From assembly GCF_000196855.1 (NCBI RefSeq), contig NC_014319.1, positions 1,550,001 to 1,614,000 on the forward strand: DNA of 64,000 nucleotides, given 5' to 3'. The translations under genes and the position numbers were made by a program. Positions 35,426 through 44,674 of the stretch are shown piece by piece. The notes below the pieces were generated by a model. It did not search any database, was not told the DNA's origin, and worked only from the letters and a program-made list of their open reading frames with translations. Each line of letters opens with the position of its first letter. Positions within the stretch are counted from its first letter, which is position 1. The stretch is from Leuconostoc gasicomitatum LMG 18811. GTDB taxonomy: Bacteria > Bacillota > Bacilli > Lactobacillales > Lactobacillaceae.

Positions 35426-37225
35426 ATGACTTATTCACAAAACTGGGATTTGGATAGTATTTACCCTGGCGGTATCAATTCACCTCAACTAGCACAAAAA
35501 TATCAATTGGTTGGCGACCAGATTAAAAATTTTGACCAACAAGTTATGTCATCTGAACCAACATCAGAAAAAATTGCTGATCTGGCTGATTTAGCACAAA
35601 CTATTGGCTCAGGTTTAGGTACTATCAGTATTTTTATCAACGGTTTAGCATCTGTCGACTATGGTAACAGCGTCTATGGCCCACAGTTTAATAAACTCGG
35701 TAAACTATTTGTTGACTTCTCAGTACCCTTGAATAAATTTCAAAAATTACTCTTATCCTTAGATGAGTCGTCATTCGCACAAGCGCTCACATCACCTCGT
35801 CTTGAACAAATTGCTTTTTACCTCACAGAATTACGAACTGATGCCAAACGACTACTCGATGATGCAACTGAAGCTTTAATTAATCAATTTGACTTAGACG
35901 GTCAACAAGCTTGGTCACAGCATTACGATACTATTTCTGCCTCTCTATCAATGAACTACACTGATTCTGAAGACAGTAAAACCCGTCATATTTCCGCTGG
36001 ACAAGCCCTAAACATGTTGGATGGTGAACCCAATAACGACACGCGTGCTAATATCATGAGCAACTATGAAAAAATGTGGGGAAATGCTGAAAATTTAACG
36101 GCCGACACACTCAATCATTTAGCTGGTTTTCGTTTAACAAATCAAAATGCCCATGGTCGGCAATCCCATTTGGAACAACCGCTTGAAATGAATCGTATGT
36201 CTCAAGCCACTTTAGACACAATGTGGCGTGTTGTTGACGCTAACAAATCTATGTTTAAACCTTACTTTGACCGTAAGAAACAGTTACTTGGTTTAAAAGA
36301 AATGGGTTGGCAAGATCAGGTTGCTCCGTTAACACATATTGGTGATTATCAGCCAAAAGAAGTATCATACGATGATGCTGCAGCCTTCATCATTGAACAA
36401 TTTGGCAAGTTTTCACCAAAAATGGCCAAATTTGCTAGAAAGGCCTTTGAAAATAACTGGATTGAATCAGAAAATCGACCAGGTAAGCAGCCTGGAGGCT
36501 ATATGGAATCTGTCCCTGATTTACATGAATCTCGTATTTTCTTAACTTACACAGGTTCTGTTAATGATGCTGCGACTATTGCTCATGAACTTGGTCATGC
36601 TTTCCATTCAGCACAATTAACTGATTTACCGTTATGGCGAGACGCTTATGCAATGAACGTTGCGGAAACTGCTTCAACGTTTGCTGAACTCATTGTCAAT
36701 GATGCTAATGTTTCCGGTGCTAAATCTGACGCCGAAAAATTAGTATTACTTGATGCCAAAATGACAAATCCGATTGCCATGTTTTTAAATATACACGCAC
36801 GTTTTTTGTTTGAAGATGCTTTTTACACTGAACGCAAAAATGGTGTTGTAACACCACAACGATTGAACGAACTCATGAACGAAGCACAAAAAAATGCGTT
36901 TGATGGTATTCTTGATGTGCGCCATCCACATTTTTGGTCCTCTAAACTTCACTTTTTCATTGATTCTGTGCCTTTTTATAACTTTCCATACACATTTGGT
37001 TATTTATTTTCAGCGGGCATATATGCCCAAGCACAAAAAGATGGTGCTGGCTTTGAAGATAAATATATTGCTTTGCTTCGTGATACAGCAAATATGACAT
37101 CTGAGGCACTGGCTCAAAAGCATCTCAATGTTGACCTCACGCAACCTGACTTTTGGCAGGCCGGTGCTGATCTCATTCAATCAGATATTAATGAATTTTT
37201 AAGCTTATCCGAACAATTTATTTAA
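35426..37225 (+). CDS. pepF: Oligoendopeptidase F
   Basis: M3-family zinc peptidase cleaving short peptides in the cytoplasm. 599 residues, the normal length. HExxH zinc site HELGH at 387-391, with a downstream Glu ligand in NVAETAST near 412. Starts at ATG 35426 with AAAGGA upstream; TATACT box with a possible TTGTCA 15 nt before it. Confidence 0.94.
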   Translation: MTYSQNWDLDSIYPGGINSPQLAQKYQLVGDQIKNFDQQVMSSEPTSEKIADLADLAQTIGSGLGTISIFINGLASVDYGNSVYGPQFNKLGKLFVDFSVPLNKFQKLLLSLDESSFAQALTSPRLEQIAFYLTELRTDAKRLLDDATEALINQFDLDGQQAWSQHYDTISASLSMNYTDSEDSKTRHISAGQALNMLDGEPNNDTRANIMSNYEKMWGNAENLTADTLNHLAGFRLTNQNAHGRQSHLEQPLEMNRMSQATLDTMWRVVDANKSMFKPYFDRKKQLLGLKEMGWQDQVAPLTHIGDYQPKEVSYDDAAAFIIEQFGKFSPKMAKFARKAFENNWIESENRPGKQPGGYMESVPDLHESRIFLTYTGSVNDAATIAHELGHAFHSAQLTDLPLWRDAYAMNVAETASTFAELIVNDANVSGAKSDAEKLVLLDAKMTNPIAMFLNIHARFLFEDAFYTERKNGVVTPQRLNELMNEAQKNAFDGILDVRHPHFWSSKLHFFIDSVPFYNFPYTFGYLFSAGIYAQAQKDGAGFEDKYIALLRDTANMTSEALAQKHLNVDLTQPDFWQAGADLIQSDINEFLSLSEQFI

Positions 37226-37242
37226 TTTTCAAACCGTAACCT

Positions 37243-37299
37243 AAAACGAGCTGCACAGGACACAATCACTATATTGTGTGTTGCACAGCTCGTTTTTTA
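37243..37299 (+). terminator. Terminator after pepF
   Basis: AAAACGAGCTG and CAGCTCGTTTT with an inner hairpin (ACACAAT/ATTGTGT) and TTTTTT. Ends the pepF transcript, and may also end the leftward transporter gene. Confidence 0.88.
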
Positions 37300-37310
37300 A
37301 AGGTTATTTT

Positions 37311-38147
37311 TTATTTATACTTTTGTTCTAAATGACTCATCCAATAACCTAACCATACACCAATTGCAAACAAAAAAGTACTAATCAGCATACTCACAAC
37401 TGTAAAACCTGAATAGTCAGCCACTGGTGGGATAACAATCAATAGTGTTGACACAACAACAATACCGAGAATAAAATGGTAAACTTTCGCATGAAAATTT
37501 TGTAGTAAATAATGCATAATTTTTGAAAAAAGCACGAGCGTTATTAAGCCACCTATCGCCATTGATATAAAAACACTAAGATCAACACTTTTAAATCCTT
37601 TAATCATCGGATCAAATAATCCCAGATAAAGTAATAAATTCGATGGACTCAACCCAGGCACGATAATACCTAACGCAATTAAGCCACCCGCCAATAACCA
37701 CGAGAAAAAATTCACTGGCATCTCACCAAAAATTGCTGTCATATTATACAAAAATAAACCACCAAAAACTATCGTACCAACAAAAATGTACCAATCGGAT
37801 CGTTGACGCCCTTCTTTAGCACTCTCTCTAAATAATGACGGTAATGTACCGACAATTGCACCTGCAAATCCCCACAAAATAATCGCTTTATAGGTTGTTA
37901 ATAGATATTCTAATGGATTACTTAATAAAATAATACCTACAATGCCGCCTAGTCCTACTGGTACGAAATACCAGAAGTCGCGTTTAAAATTTTGACGCAT
38001 ATGTGCCATAAAATCAAGCATACGTTCATAAAGACCAAGTATGGCCGCCAAAACACCACCAGATACACCGGGTAAAATAAATCCTAAAGCAATAAAAATA
38101 CCCTTGATAAAGCGTGTTAACCAATTTTTAATACTATCATTTTTCAT
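37311..38147 (-). CDS. DUF368 (PopT-type) polyprenyl-phosphate transporter
   Basis: 278 residues with eight or so hydrophobic segments. Signature LGFILPGVSGGVLAAILGLY near 16-35 and an internally related LGIIVPGLSPSNLLLYLGLF near 157-176, the inverted-repeat pair typical of DUF368. Family members were shown in other bacteria to recycle undecaprenyl phosphate across the membrane. The assignment is from family; not tested here. Confidence 0.85.
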   Translation of the reverse strand: MKNDSIKNWLTRFIKGIFIALGFILPGVSGGVLAAILGLYERMLDFMAHMRQNFKRDFWYFVPVGLGGIVGIILLSNPLEYLLTTYKAIILWGFAGAIVGTLPSLFRESAKEGRQRSDWYIFVGTIVFGGLFLYNMTAIFGEMPVNFFSWLLAGGLIALGIIVPGLSPSNLLLYLGLFDPMIKGFKSVDLSVFISMAIGGLITLVLFSKIMHYLLQNFHAKVYHFILGIVVVSTLLIVIPPVADYSGFTVVSMLISTFLFAIGVWLGYWMSHLEQKYK

Positions 38148-38334
38148 AATTTCCTACATTCCAATTAGTTCAGGAACCCAACAGAATTTCTATATAATTA
38201 GAAATTAATTCTAGCCAAGTTCCAAAATTTTAATGCTTAAGCTACTTTTATGCATCCTTAACTGTTGTCCGCGCTTAAGGTTTAGTCACCGATAACTTTT
38301 AATTTTTTGATTATAACAGATAGTCATTTCGATA

Positions 38335-39222
38335 TTATTTAATTTTAATATCGCCATTTTGATTCTGAATAGCCAGAGCAATATCTTCCCGTTGTTTCCT
38401 TGTTAAATTCGATGATATTTCAACATCACCATTATTATTGTGCGTCAAAAATGTGGGTAACTCTGTTGTTTCTATGACAATATCACCATTTTGATTGCGT
38501 ATGTGCCCGCCAGTTTCAATTTTGCTATGTTCAACATCTACATCGCCATTTTTCAAATCAGCTTCAAGTATTTTCACCGAACTACCAGTCAACTTGAAAT
38601 CATCATTATTTGACTGGACCCTTAACTTGTTAATGGTTACATTGTGTAGATTAGCCGCTGCATTTTTCACGTCAACCATTGCGTTTTGTGCTGTCACGCG
38701 AACGAGATTCACATCATCATTATTTGACCTGACATTAATTGTATTAGCATTAACATCCGACACTGTCACCTCAGAGTTTTCTTGTGTAATGCCAATTGCA
38801 TTAAGATGTACATGACTGGGTACGGTAATCGTCAATCTTGGCGAATTGTCATGATACAATTCACGCCAGTCAAAGTTGAAAATAGAATGATCACCTGTTG
38901 GCTTTTCTATTTTCAACTCACCATTTGAAAAACTAATTTTTGCTTTATTTTCACTTTCAGCTTGCGTCTCTGTTACCGAAAACGTTTCTCCTCGCTGAAC
39001 ATAGATGTCCGTATCTGTAGCGTCTATCGCAATTTTTTGAATATCTTGTGTATTTCTAGGTAACTGCTGAGATAAATCATAATCTTTAACAGATTCTCTT
39101 TTTTGATAAGAGAATCCATTATGCCAAATAACCCTTCCCGGTTTTTCAATCAACATTGTTGAAGTTGCCATGGCAACCCCAACTACCAATAAGGACCAAC
39201 CAATAATCGTTTTACGCTTCAT
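38335..39222 (-). CDS. DUF4097 beta-helical envelope protein
   Basis: 295 residues: one N-terminal membrane helix (about 5-25) then a repetitive right-handed beta structure with recurring S/N-NDDV and NGDI/V turns (VRSNNDDVNLV, VQSNNDDFKLT, NQNGDIVIE). Typical DUF4097 putative adhesin or LiaG-like protein. Overlaps the DUF1700 gene by 11 nt in a PadR-controlled operon. Stress role inferred. Confidence 0.8.
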   Translation of the reverse strand: MKRKTIIGWSLLVVGVAMATSTMLIEKPGRVIWHNGFSYQKRESVKDYDLSQQLPRNTQDIQKIAIDATDTDIYVQRGETFSVTETQAESENKAKISFSNGELKIEKPTGDHSIFNFDWRELYHDNSPRLTITVPSHVHLNAIGITQENSEVTVSDVNANTINVRSNNDDVNLVRVTAQNAMVDVKNAAANLHNVTINKLRVQSNNDDFKLTGSSVKILEADLKNGDVDVEHSKIETGGHIRNQNGDIVIETTELPTFLTHNNNGDVEISSNLTRKQREDIALAIQNQNGDIKIK

Positions 39223-39802
39223 AATTTGCTCCTTTTTTTATAAATCGCCGACCAATGGCTTTAATTAAGTTGATTAGGCCATTAAAGCACGCACGCATAA
39301 ATGATACCATCAGTGGTCCAATTAATAATAGAACCCCAATTGCAGCGATTCCGACACCAATGAAGAAAATACCACCACTCAGTGAGTTAAACACAATTGC
39401 AACACCGGTAATAATACTAACTATCGCTGTTATGAGTATTGCCACGACAATTGAAATTATCGTCAATACCATACCAAATACAGTGGCTAATGCTGAAACT
39501 AATAATGCTACCATTATCAAGGCGACCGGTAATATAACTGGTGATGCCAACAACCCCAAAATAACCACCCAAATCATACGCAATTGTTGTTTTGGCTTAA
39601 TCTCTGATTCATCATCAGCATCCATATAAAAATCAGCAATTAAACGACGTGCAAATTGTTTTGGTGTCCCAAATTGTTTACGTGCAGCTGAATTACTTAA
39701 ATTAGCCTCAGTAAAGTATTCATCATAGTATGCCATCGTTTCGTCACGTTCATCACGTGGCAATGCATGTAAGTGCGCCTCTAATTCATTTAAGTAACTC
39801 AT
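39212..39802 (-). CDS. DUF1700 (HAAS-type) membrane protein
   Basis: 196 residues. Cytoplasmic N-terminal domain LNELEAHLHALPRDERDETM characteristic of HAAS/DUF1700, then four hydrophobic segments from about residue 75. Middle gene of padR-DUF1700-DUF4097, an arrangement common in Firmicutes and thought to respond to envelope conditions. Confidence 0.85.
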   Translation of the reverse strand: MSYLNELEAHLHALPRDERDETMAYYDEYFTEANLSNSAARKQFGTPKQFARRLIADFYMDADDESEIKPKQQLRMIWVVILGLLASPVILPVALIMVALLVSALATVFGMVLTIISIVVAILITAIVSIITGVAIVFNSLSGGIFFIGVGIAAIGVLLLIGPLMVSFMRACFNGLINLIKAIGRRFIKKGANYEA

Positions 39803-39804
39803 AT

Positions 39805-40110
39805 TTATTCTCCTAAAATTGCGTTAATACCTGCGGAAAAATCTTGCCAAGCATTTTTAATTTCTCTCAAATGTTCACGACCATTATCAGTTAATTGATA
39901 ATATTTTCGCGTGCGTCCTTCAAAAGGTTCACTGTAGGTGGTTAGCTCGCCACCCTTTTCCAACCGACGTAAAACAGGATACATCGTTGATTCTGAAACA
40001 ATCACATGTTGTTTTACTTTTTTAGTCAGTGCATAACCGTATAAGTCTTGCTTATCTAAAATAGCCAAAACCGTGCCATCAAGTAACACTGTTGGTGTTT
40101 GTATCATCAT
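39805..40110 (-). CDS. PadR-family transcriptional regulator
   Basis: 101 residues, winged helix. LLDGTVLAILDKQDLYGYAL, ESTMYPVLRRLEKGGELTTY and RTRKYYQLTDNGREHL are the standard PadR signature. First gene of its operon; ATACT/AGTAT half-sites over the promoter suggest autoregulation. Confidence 0.92.
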   Translation of the reverse strand: MMIQTPTVLLDGTVLAILDKQDLYGYALTKKVKQHVIVSESTMYPVLRRLEKGGELTTYSEPFEGRTRKYYQLTDNGREHLREIKNAWQDFSAGINAILGE

Positions 40111-40125
40111 ATTATAACCTCTTGT

Positions 40126-40177
40126 ATACTATTTTCAATATAGTATATATTATACGCAAAATAGTATTGTTTTTCAA
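40126..40177 (-). promoter_or_regulatory. PadR operon promoter and operators
   Basis: Minus strand TTGAAA (40172-40177), 17 nt, TATAAT (40149-40154). Half-sites ATACT (40126-40130) and AGTAT (40142-40146) lie 11 nt apart downstream, and ATAC (40152) with AGTAT (40163-40167) covers the -10 and spacer. ATACT-N10/11-AGTAT is the form known for PadR-type sites. Confidence 0.75.
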
Positions 40178-40192
40178 CAAAAAAAACAGCAA

Positions 40193-40828
40193 TTATAATT
40201 GCTGCCAATACTTTAATACATTCTCAATATTCGAACTGTCACTAATCATACTAATCACTGCAGCACCATCAACATCTGTTGCTAACACTGTCGCTAAATT
40301 ATCCTGACTAATACCACCAATCGCAACCGTTGGCCAGCGACTTTGTTCGACTAATCTCTCAAGCGCTATCAAACCAATTGCTGGTTTAGCATCTGCTTTA
40401 CTTTTAGTTTCAAATACTGGTCCAATACCAATATTATCAATACCAGAAAGTAATGAAATACGTTCATACTCTGCTTGAGTAGATACTGACACACCAACAA
40501 ACATGCCATGACTTGCTACAATGTTAGCCGCAATATTACCATCTCCCTGCCCAAAGTGCACCCCATCTGCGTGCACAATATGCGCTAAAACAATATCATC
40601 ATCTATAACAAAGGGCACGTGATAGGCTGAGGTAAGCTCTCGCACTCGTTGTGCTACACGTAATTTATTAGCGCCAACCAAGGACCCAAAACCTTTTTCA
40701 CGGTATTGAAACAAGGTAATACCGTTGCTCAACGCCTCCTCCAGTACTTTGTAAAACATGCGTTCATCTGTCACATTTTGCGTGCCTAGTATAAAGTATC
40801 GTGCTAACATTGCGCGATTAAATATCAT
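40193..40828 (-). CDS. thiE: Thiamine-phosphate synthase
   Basis: Joins hydroxymethylpyrimidine diphosphate and thiazole phosphate. 211 residues, TIM barrel. FQYREKGFG near 39, VHFGQGDGN near 92, GIGPVFETKSK near 132 and AIGGI near 168. GGAGG site before ATG 40828, which lies inside the end of thiD (11-nt overlap). Last gene of the thiamine salvage operon. Confidence 0.95.
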   Translation of the reverse strand: MIFNRAMLARYFILGTQNVTDERMFYKVLEEALSNGITLFQYREKGFGSLVGANKLRVAQRVRELTSAYHVPFVIDDDIVLAHIVHADGVHFGQGDGNIAANIVASHGMFVGVSVSTQAEYERISLLSGIDNIGIGPVFETKSKADAKPAIGLIALERLVEQSRWPTVAIGGISQDNLATVLATDVDGAAVISMISDSSNIENVLKYWQQL

Positions 40829-41651
40829 TTATAACCTCCGGTTGATTTTCTGTTGTAATAACTGCCAGATGATTTAATGGGCCATGGCCATGGCCCACTT
40901 GTATCCCATCTCGAATAGTTGCATCAACATAAGCTTTGCTTTTTATAACAGCAGTTTTCATATCCAATCCGAGCGTCAATTGTGCTGTGATAGCAGCCGA
41001 AAGTGTGTCACCTGTTCCATGGGTTCTTTCAGTGTCAACTCGCTGACTTTTCAACCAAAAATGACGCCCATCAGCAAGTAACACAAAATCATACACCGCT
41101 AGTTCACTACCATGACCACCCTTGAGTAGGACATTTTTAGCACCCAATAATTGTAATTTATATGCTGCTATTTTGACATCTTCATGTGTTTGAATTGTCA
41201 TTTCTGTTAGCACTTCAGCCTCTGGTATATTTGGTGTCACCATAGTCGCAAGTGGTAATAATTGCGTTTTTAATGCCAAAATTGCCTCATCACGCAATAG
41301 CTTTGCTCCGCCTTTGGCGACCATAACAGGATCTAAAATATAGCTGCCAAAATTATAGGTTTGTAGCGCTTTTGCAACAGTGTTCACAGTTTGAGCGTCA
41401 CCTAACATACCCGTTTTGACTGCAGAAATAGACAAATCATCAGCAATTGACTGTATCTGTTGTGTAATGACTGTAGGTGGTATCATTTGAACTTCTTGAA
41501 CACCACGCGTATTCTGTGCAGTAACGGATACAATGACATTACCGCCATAGACACCTTGTGCCATAAATGTTTTCAAATCAGCCGAAACGCCAGCACCACC
41601 GCTAGAATCCGTCCCAGCAATTGTCAAAGCTTGCGGTGTGTCATTAATCAT
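40818..41651 (-). CDS. thiD: Hydroxymethylpyrimidine/phosphomethylpyrimidine kinase
   Basis: Phosphorylates the pyrimidine moiety of thiamine. 277 residues from ATG 41651; starts ALTIAGTDSSGGAG and ends with the ribokinase-fold active site RTHGTGDTLSAAI. The start overlaps the thiM stop by 8 nt, so it is coupled. Confidence 0.95.
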   Translation of the reverse strand: MINDTPQALTIAGTDSSGGAGVSADLKTFMAQGVYGGNVIVSVTAQNTRGVQEVQMIPPTVITQQIQSIADDLSISAVKTGMLGDAQTVNTVAKALQTYNFGSYILDPVMVAKGGAKLLRDEAILALKTQLLPLATMVTPNIPEAEVLTEMTIQTHEDVKIAAYKLQLLGAKNVLLKGGHGSELAVYDFVLLADGRHFWLKSQRVDTERTHGTGDTLSAAITAQLTLGLDMKTAVIKSKAYVDATIRDGIQVGHGHGPLNHLAVITTENQPEVINDI

Positions 41652-42420
41652 GAATCCCACCACCATTAATAAATGCATCAAGTTCGTTTTCTGATAACAA
41701 GTAGAGTTCATCTAATAACTGATTAACAAAATAACCAGGTGTTTTTACTTTTTTACTTGCTTTTACGCCAGCTAATTTCATTGTTGCCATCGCTCTCATT
41801 GTATTCTCAATTGAGATACCATCACCATTATAGGTACCAATTAAAGCAGAAAGTGCATCACCTGTCCCAACATTTGTTGCCAAAAGGGGCACATCAACGT
41901 CAATCGTTAGCGTTGTGTGGCCATCACTAATAACATCTTGTTTACCACTTAAAGCAATAATTGCACCTGTCTTTTCGGCTGCCAATAATGCAATTTTTCT
42001 AACATCCCCATTACCAGTTGCATCAATCCCTTGACTGGAAAAATCAACACCAGCAAACCAAGCAATTTCAGCTGCATTGCCGCGAATAATATCAATTTGT
42101 GCATCTGCCATAAGTGCTACCACTGGCAAGCTTCGTGAGGGTATACCCACTGCCACTGGATCCAAAACGACAACTTTACCGGCTTGATTTGCTAATTGCG
42201 CTAGCTTAATGGTTTCAAGTAATTCCGAACGCCGCCATGTACCGCTGTTGATAACCACAGCATCACTTGCAGCAACTAAATCTGGAAATTCCTCTAACTC
42301 ACGTGCCATAATAGGTGATCCACCAATGACATTGACAACATTAGCAACAAATTGTGGTGTCACATAGTTTGCATAATTGAATACGAGCGGCTTTTTATCT
42401 TTTATTTCTGATAACTTCAT
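41644..42420 (-). CDS. thiM: Hydroxyethylthiazole kinase
   Basis: Phosphorylates thiazole salvaged from outside. 258 residues from ATG 42420 with GGGAG upstream. NVIGGSPIMARELEE near 29 and the active GTGDALSALIG near 192. First gene of the thiM-thiD-thiE salvage operon; no de novo pyrimidine or thiazole genes are nearby. Confidence 0.94.
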   Translation of the reverse strand: MKLSEIKDKKPLVFNYANYVTPQFVANVVNVIGGSPIMARELEEFPDLVAASDAVVINSGTWRRSELLETIKLAQLANQAGKVVVLDPVAVGIPSRSLPVVALMADAQIDIIRGNAAEIAWFAGVDFSSQGIDATGNGDVRKIALLAAEKTGAIIALSGKQDVISDGHTTLTIDVDVPLLATNVGTGDALSALIGTYNGDGISIENTMRAMATMKLAGVKASKKVKTPGYFVNQLLDELYLLSENELDAFINGGGIHD

Positions 42421-42466
42421 AAATTTTCTCCCTGTCATGTCTGGTTTTACAATATTAAGGCAATAG

Positions 42467-42510
42467 AAAAACCGTTGCTTGAATTCACAAAAGGAAATCA
42501 ATCAACGGCT
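42467..42510 (-). terminator. TPP riboswitch terminator
   Basis: Minus strand GCCGTTG ... CAACGGT with extra TTGA/TTCAA pairing, then TTTTTCT. It sits between the TPP aptamer and thiM and is the probable regulated terminator. Confidence 0.75.
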
Positions 42511-42551
42511 ACAAAAATAGGCACAAAATGCTTAAAATTAGTATTCGAAAA

Positions 42552-42627
42552 TGTATCTCCCTTCGCACGCATTACCGTGATCAGGTTCAATGGGTGTTTC
42601 TCAGCCAAATGGCACCCCAGACATATC
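42552..42627 (-). ncRNA. TPP (thi-box) riboswitch aptamer
   Basis: On the minus strand GGGGTGCC, GGCTGAGA, ACCC, TTGAACCTGAT, GGTAATGCG and GAAGGGA appear in the canonical order and spacing of the thi box. Upstream of thiM-thiD-thiE; high thiamine diphosphate should terminate transcription. Confidence 0.95.
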
Positions 42628-42682
42628 TATTTAGTTTATGAGTTCATTGTAGCTTAGAATAACCAATTATGCAAGATACGAG

Positions 42683-43192
42683 TTATCCCCACCATGTTTT
42701 GTCATCAAAATCACGCATTTGATGTGTCAATGATAACTGTTGCGCAGAGTTAACATGAATATAACTGGTTGTGTAAGGATTTTTCATGAGTTTTTTCATT
42801 TGATTAAATTTATCACTATTTAAAAAAGATCCTAACGCCTTGTGATCAGGCCAAAAACTCCACAACATATAGTCTGATTTGCCATTACTGTTTTGTGCAA
42901 GAATGGCATTTTCAGGTACAAGTTGTGCGATTAGTTCATCATTTCTATCCTTAGTTTGAAATGCAATTTGATGAATAACATCACCACTTAAATGACCGAC
43001 TGTCACTATGCTATTAAATAACATCGGCCGTTTAAAATGGTTCACCATGTCAGGCGCACCAATAATTAATACATTCGTCCCTGCTAATTGTGATTCTTTA
43101 CCCAAATAGAAGAATTTATCTGGATTTAAAGTCTGTAATGCTAACAATTCTGCAGGTGCTTGTTCAGGTGCTAATATTAAATTAATTTTCAT
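42683..43192 (-). CDS. Protein of unknown function downstream of the MoxR/VWA module
   Basis: 169 residues, soluble. The second half (LVPENAILAQNSNGKSDYML then WSFWPDHKALGSFLNSDKF) vaguely resembles a ferredoxin-like ABM-type domain; not a firm match. ATG overlaps the upstream stop (ATGA) with GAGGAG 8 nt before it, so it belongs to the same operon. Confidence 0.6.
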   Translation of the reverse strand: MKINLILAPEQAPAELLALQTLNPDKFFYLGKESQLAGTNVLIIGAPDMVNHFKRPMLFNSIVTVGHLSGDVIHQIAFQTKDRNDELIAQLVPENAILAQNSNGKSDYMLWSFWPDHKALGSFLNSDKFNQMKKLMKNPYTTSYIHVNSAQQLSLTHQMRDFDDKTWWG

Positions 43193-43485
43193 AAGAAAGG
43201 CTCCTCTAATAATTTCACAACATCCGGTGATAACCGAGATGAATTATTTCTAATAAATTTTTTGACACCGGCAAACGTTACCAAATCAATCGTTGTTGGT
43301 ACCGCTTTTACTTGATTTAAGTGTCTTGCAAAAGTAATGTCGGATAACGTCATCATGTTGACACCCCAACCTTCAGGTAATAATAATGATTCCCATTCAT
43401 CCTTAAGCACTGCTTCTGCACGTTTGAAACGCATATCTTTATTAATAAAACTACGTAGATCATTTGGTTGTAATTTATCATTCAT
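43189..43485 (-). CDS. Small soluble protein of unknown function in the MoxR/VWA operon
   Basis: 98 residues from ATG 43485 (MNDKLQPNDLRSF). The ribosome site AAAGGAG lies 19 nt upstream of this ATG, too far for normal use, and no standard start codon is at the right distance; an ATT codon is. So the start may be unusual. No recognised domain. Third gene of the four-gene module. Confidence 0.55.
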   Translation of the reverse strand: MNDKLQPNDLRSFINKDMRFKRAEAVLKDEWESLLLPEGWGVNMMTLSDITFARHLNQVKAVPTTIDLVTFAGVKKFIRNNSSRLSPDVVKLLEEPFL

Positions 43486-43519
43486 AGCAAAATTAATTAA
43501 CGTACTCCTTTCTAAAGCA

Positions 43520-44674
43520 CTATACAACCACAACCTTACCAAATGGTTGGCTAATACTCAATTTTTTACCTTGTGGTAACAACCAATAAACTTGTTTAAA
43601 TGCCGTTTGTACCTCATCTTCTTCCCCATCACCATCTGTTAAAATGACCACAATTGTTTGTTTTGGATTAAATTTTTGATCAATTAATGCACTGAAAATA
43701 CTTTTAAAAGTTGTTCCACCACCAGTATGACGCACCCAATCTTTGATTTTTTTTATAGCATACACTTGTGTATCAAAAGAAAAAACATGCACCTCAGCAT
43801 CAAACTGTCTCGTTAACGCTATAACATTTGCCACCATCAGACCAGCTTGTTGATCAGAAATTGATGCTGAATTATCAATAAAAACAACCAGTTGCGCATT
43901 AAAAACACTTATTTCGCCAGTTAGGTCTAATCGATAGGCCTGTCTTCGGTTAAACCTAGCACGTGATTCACGTCTTTTATTTGGCTGTTGGCTTAATCCA
44001 GTGCGTATAATCGCACGCCAATTTCGATGGGGCGCGATGACTTCATCAATATGCTTACGAACTGCAAGTGATAGTTGTCCGCGACCTGAATGCTTGGCAT
44101 CCTCAGTTGCTTTTTTAAGAATCATATCAAGCGCTGCTTTAGCTTCATCTAAAGCCCCGTTAACACTAGACCAACCACTATGACTGTCCAACTGATTATC
44201 GCCACGCGACGGCACTTGATCTAAAAATTCTGCCAAGCGCGCAATGTACACTGCTGAATCCTCTTGATCTGGTAACATTTTGCCATACATCTCAAAAATT
44301 GTTTGCAACGTCATGGCACCAGGTAATTCACCTAACTGATCTGGCAAATACTGATTGACAGCAAGGTCTGTTCCTAAATCAATCAGTGGCTCATGTTGTT
44401 TGGCATAACGTAATGGATGTTGCCAAATGACATGGAGAGCTTCATGCGCCAAAGCCAACGCAATTTGATTATGATTAGTAAACAGATGCGTTAATATATT
44501 TGGGTTGATCACTAAAAACCAGCGGTGGTTGTGCCACTTAAGTGCCAAAGCATGGTCTAAGTTCAGGTCCTTTTCACGATCTAAATTCATCACAATGCTG
44601 CCATATAATGGTGATTCATCCAACAACGTCTTAATCCCATCAACAATTAAATTGTTTTTTTCATTGTCATTCAT
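43520..44674 (-). CDS. VWA-like predicted metallopeptidase (DUF2201 type)
   Basis: 384 residues. N-terminal zinc peptidase-like part with HEALH at 77-81, and a C-terminal VWA-like domain from about 264 with metal-site DNSAS in VVFIDNSASIS and later VILTDGDGEEDE. DUF2201-type proteins pair with MoxR-like ATPases, as here. ATG overlaps the ATPase stop (ATGA). Likely remodelled or loaded by the ATPase; target unknown. Confidence 0.85.
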   Translation of the reverse strand: MNDNEKNNLIVDGIKTLLDESPLYGSIVMNLDREKDLNLDHALALKWHNHRWFLVINPNILTHLFTNHNQIALALAHEALHVIWQHPLRYAKQHEPLIDLGTDLAVNQYLPDQLGELPGAMTLQTIFEMYGKMLPDQEDSAVYIARLAEFLDQVPSRGDNQLDSHSGWSSVNGALDEAKAALDMILKKATEDAKHSGRGQLSLAVRKHIDEVIAPHRNWRAIIRTGLSQQPNKRRESRARFNRRQAYRLDLTGEISVFNAQLVVFIDNSASISDQQAGLMVANVIALTRQFDAEVHVFSFDTQVYAIKKIKDWVRHTGGGTTFKSIFSALIDQKFNPKQTIVVILTDGDGEEDEVQTAFKQVYWLLPQGKKLSISQPFGKVVVV

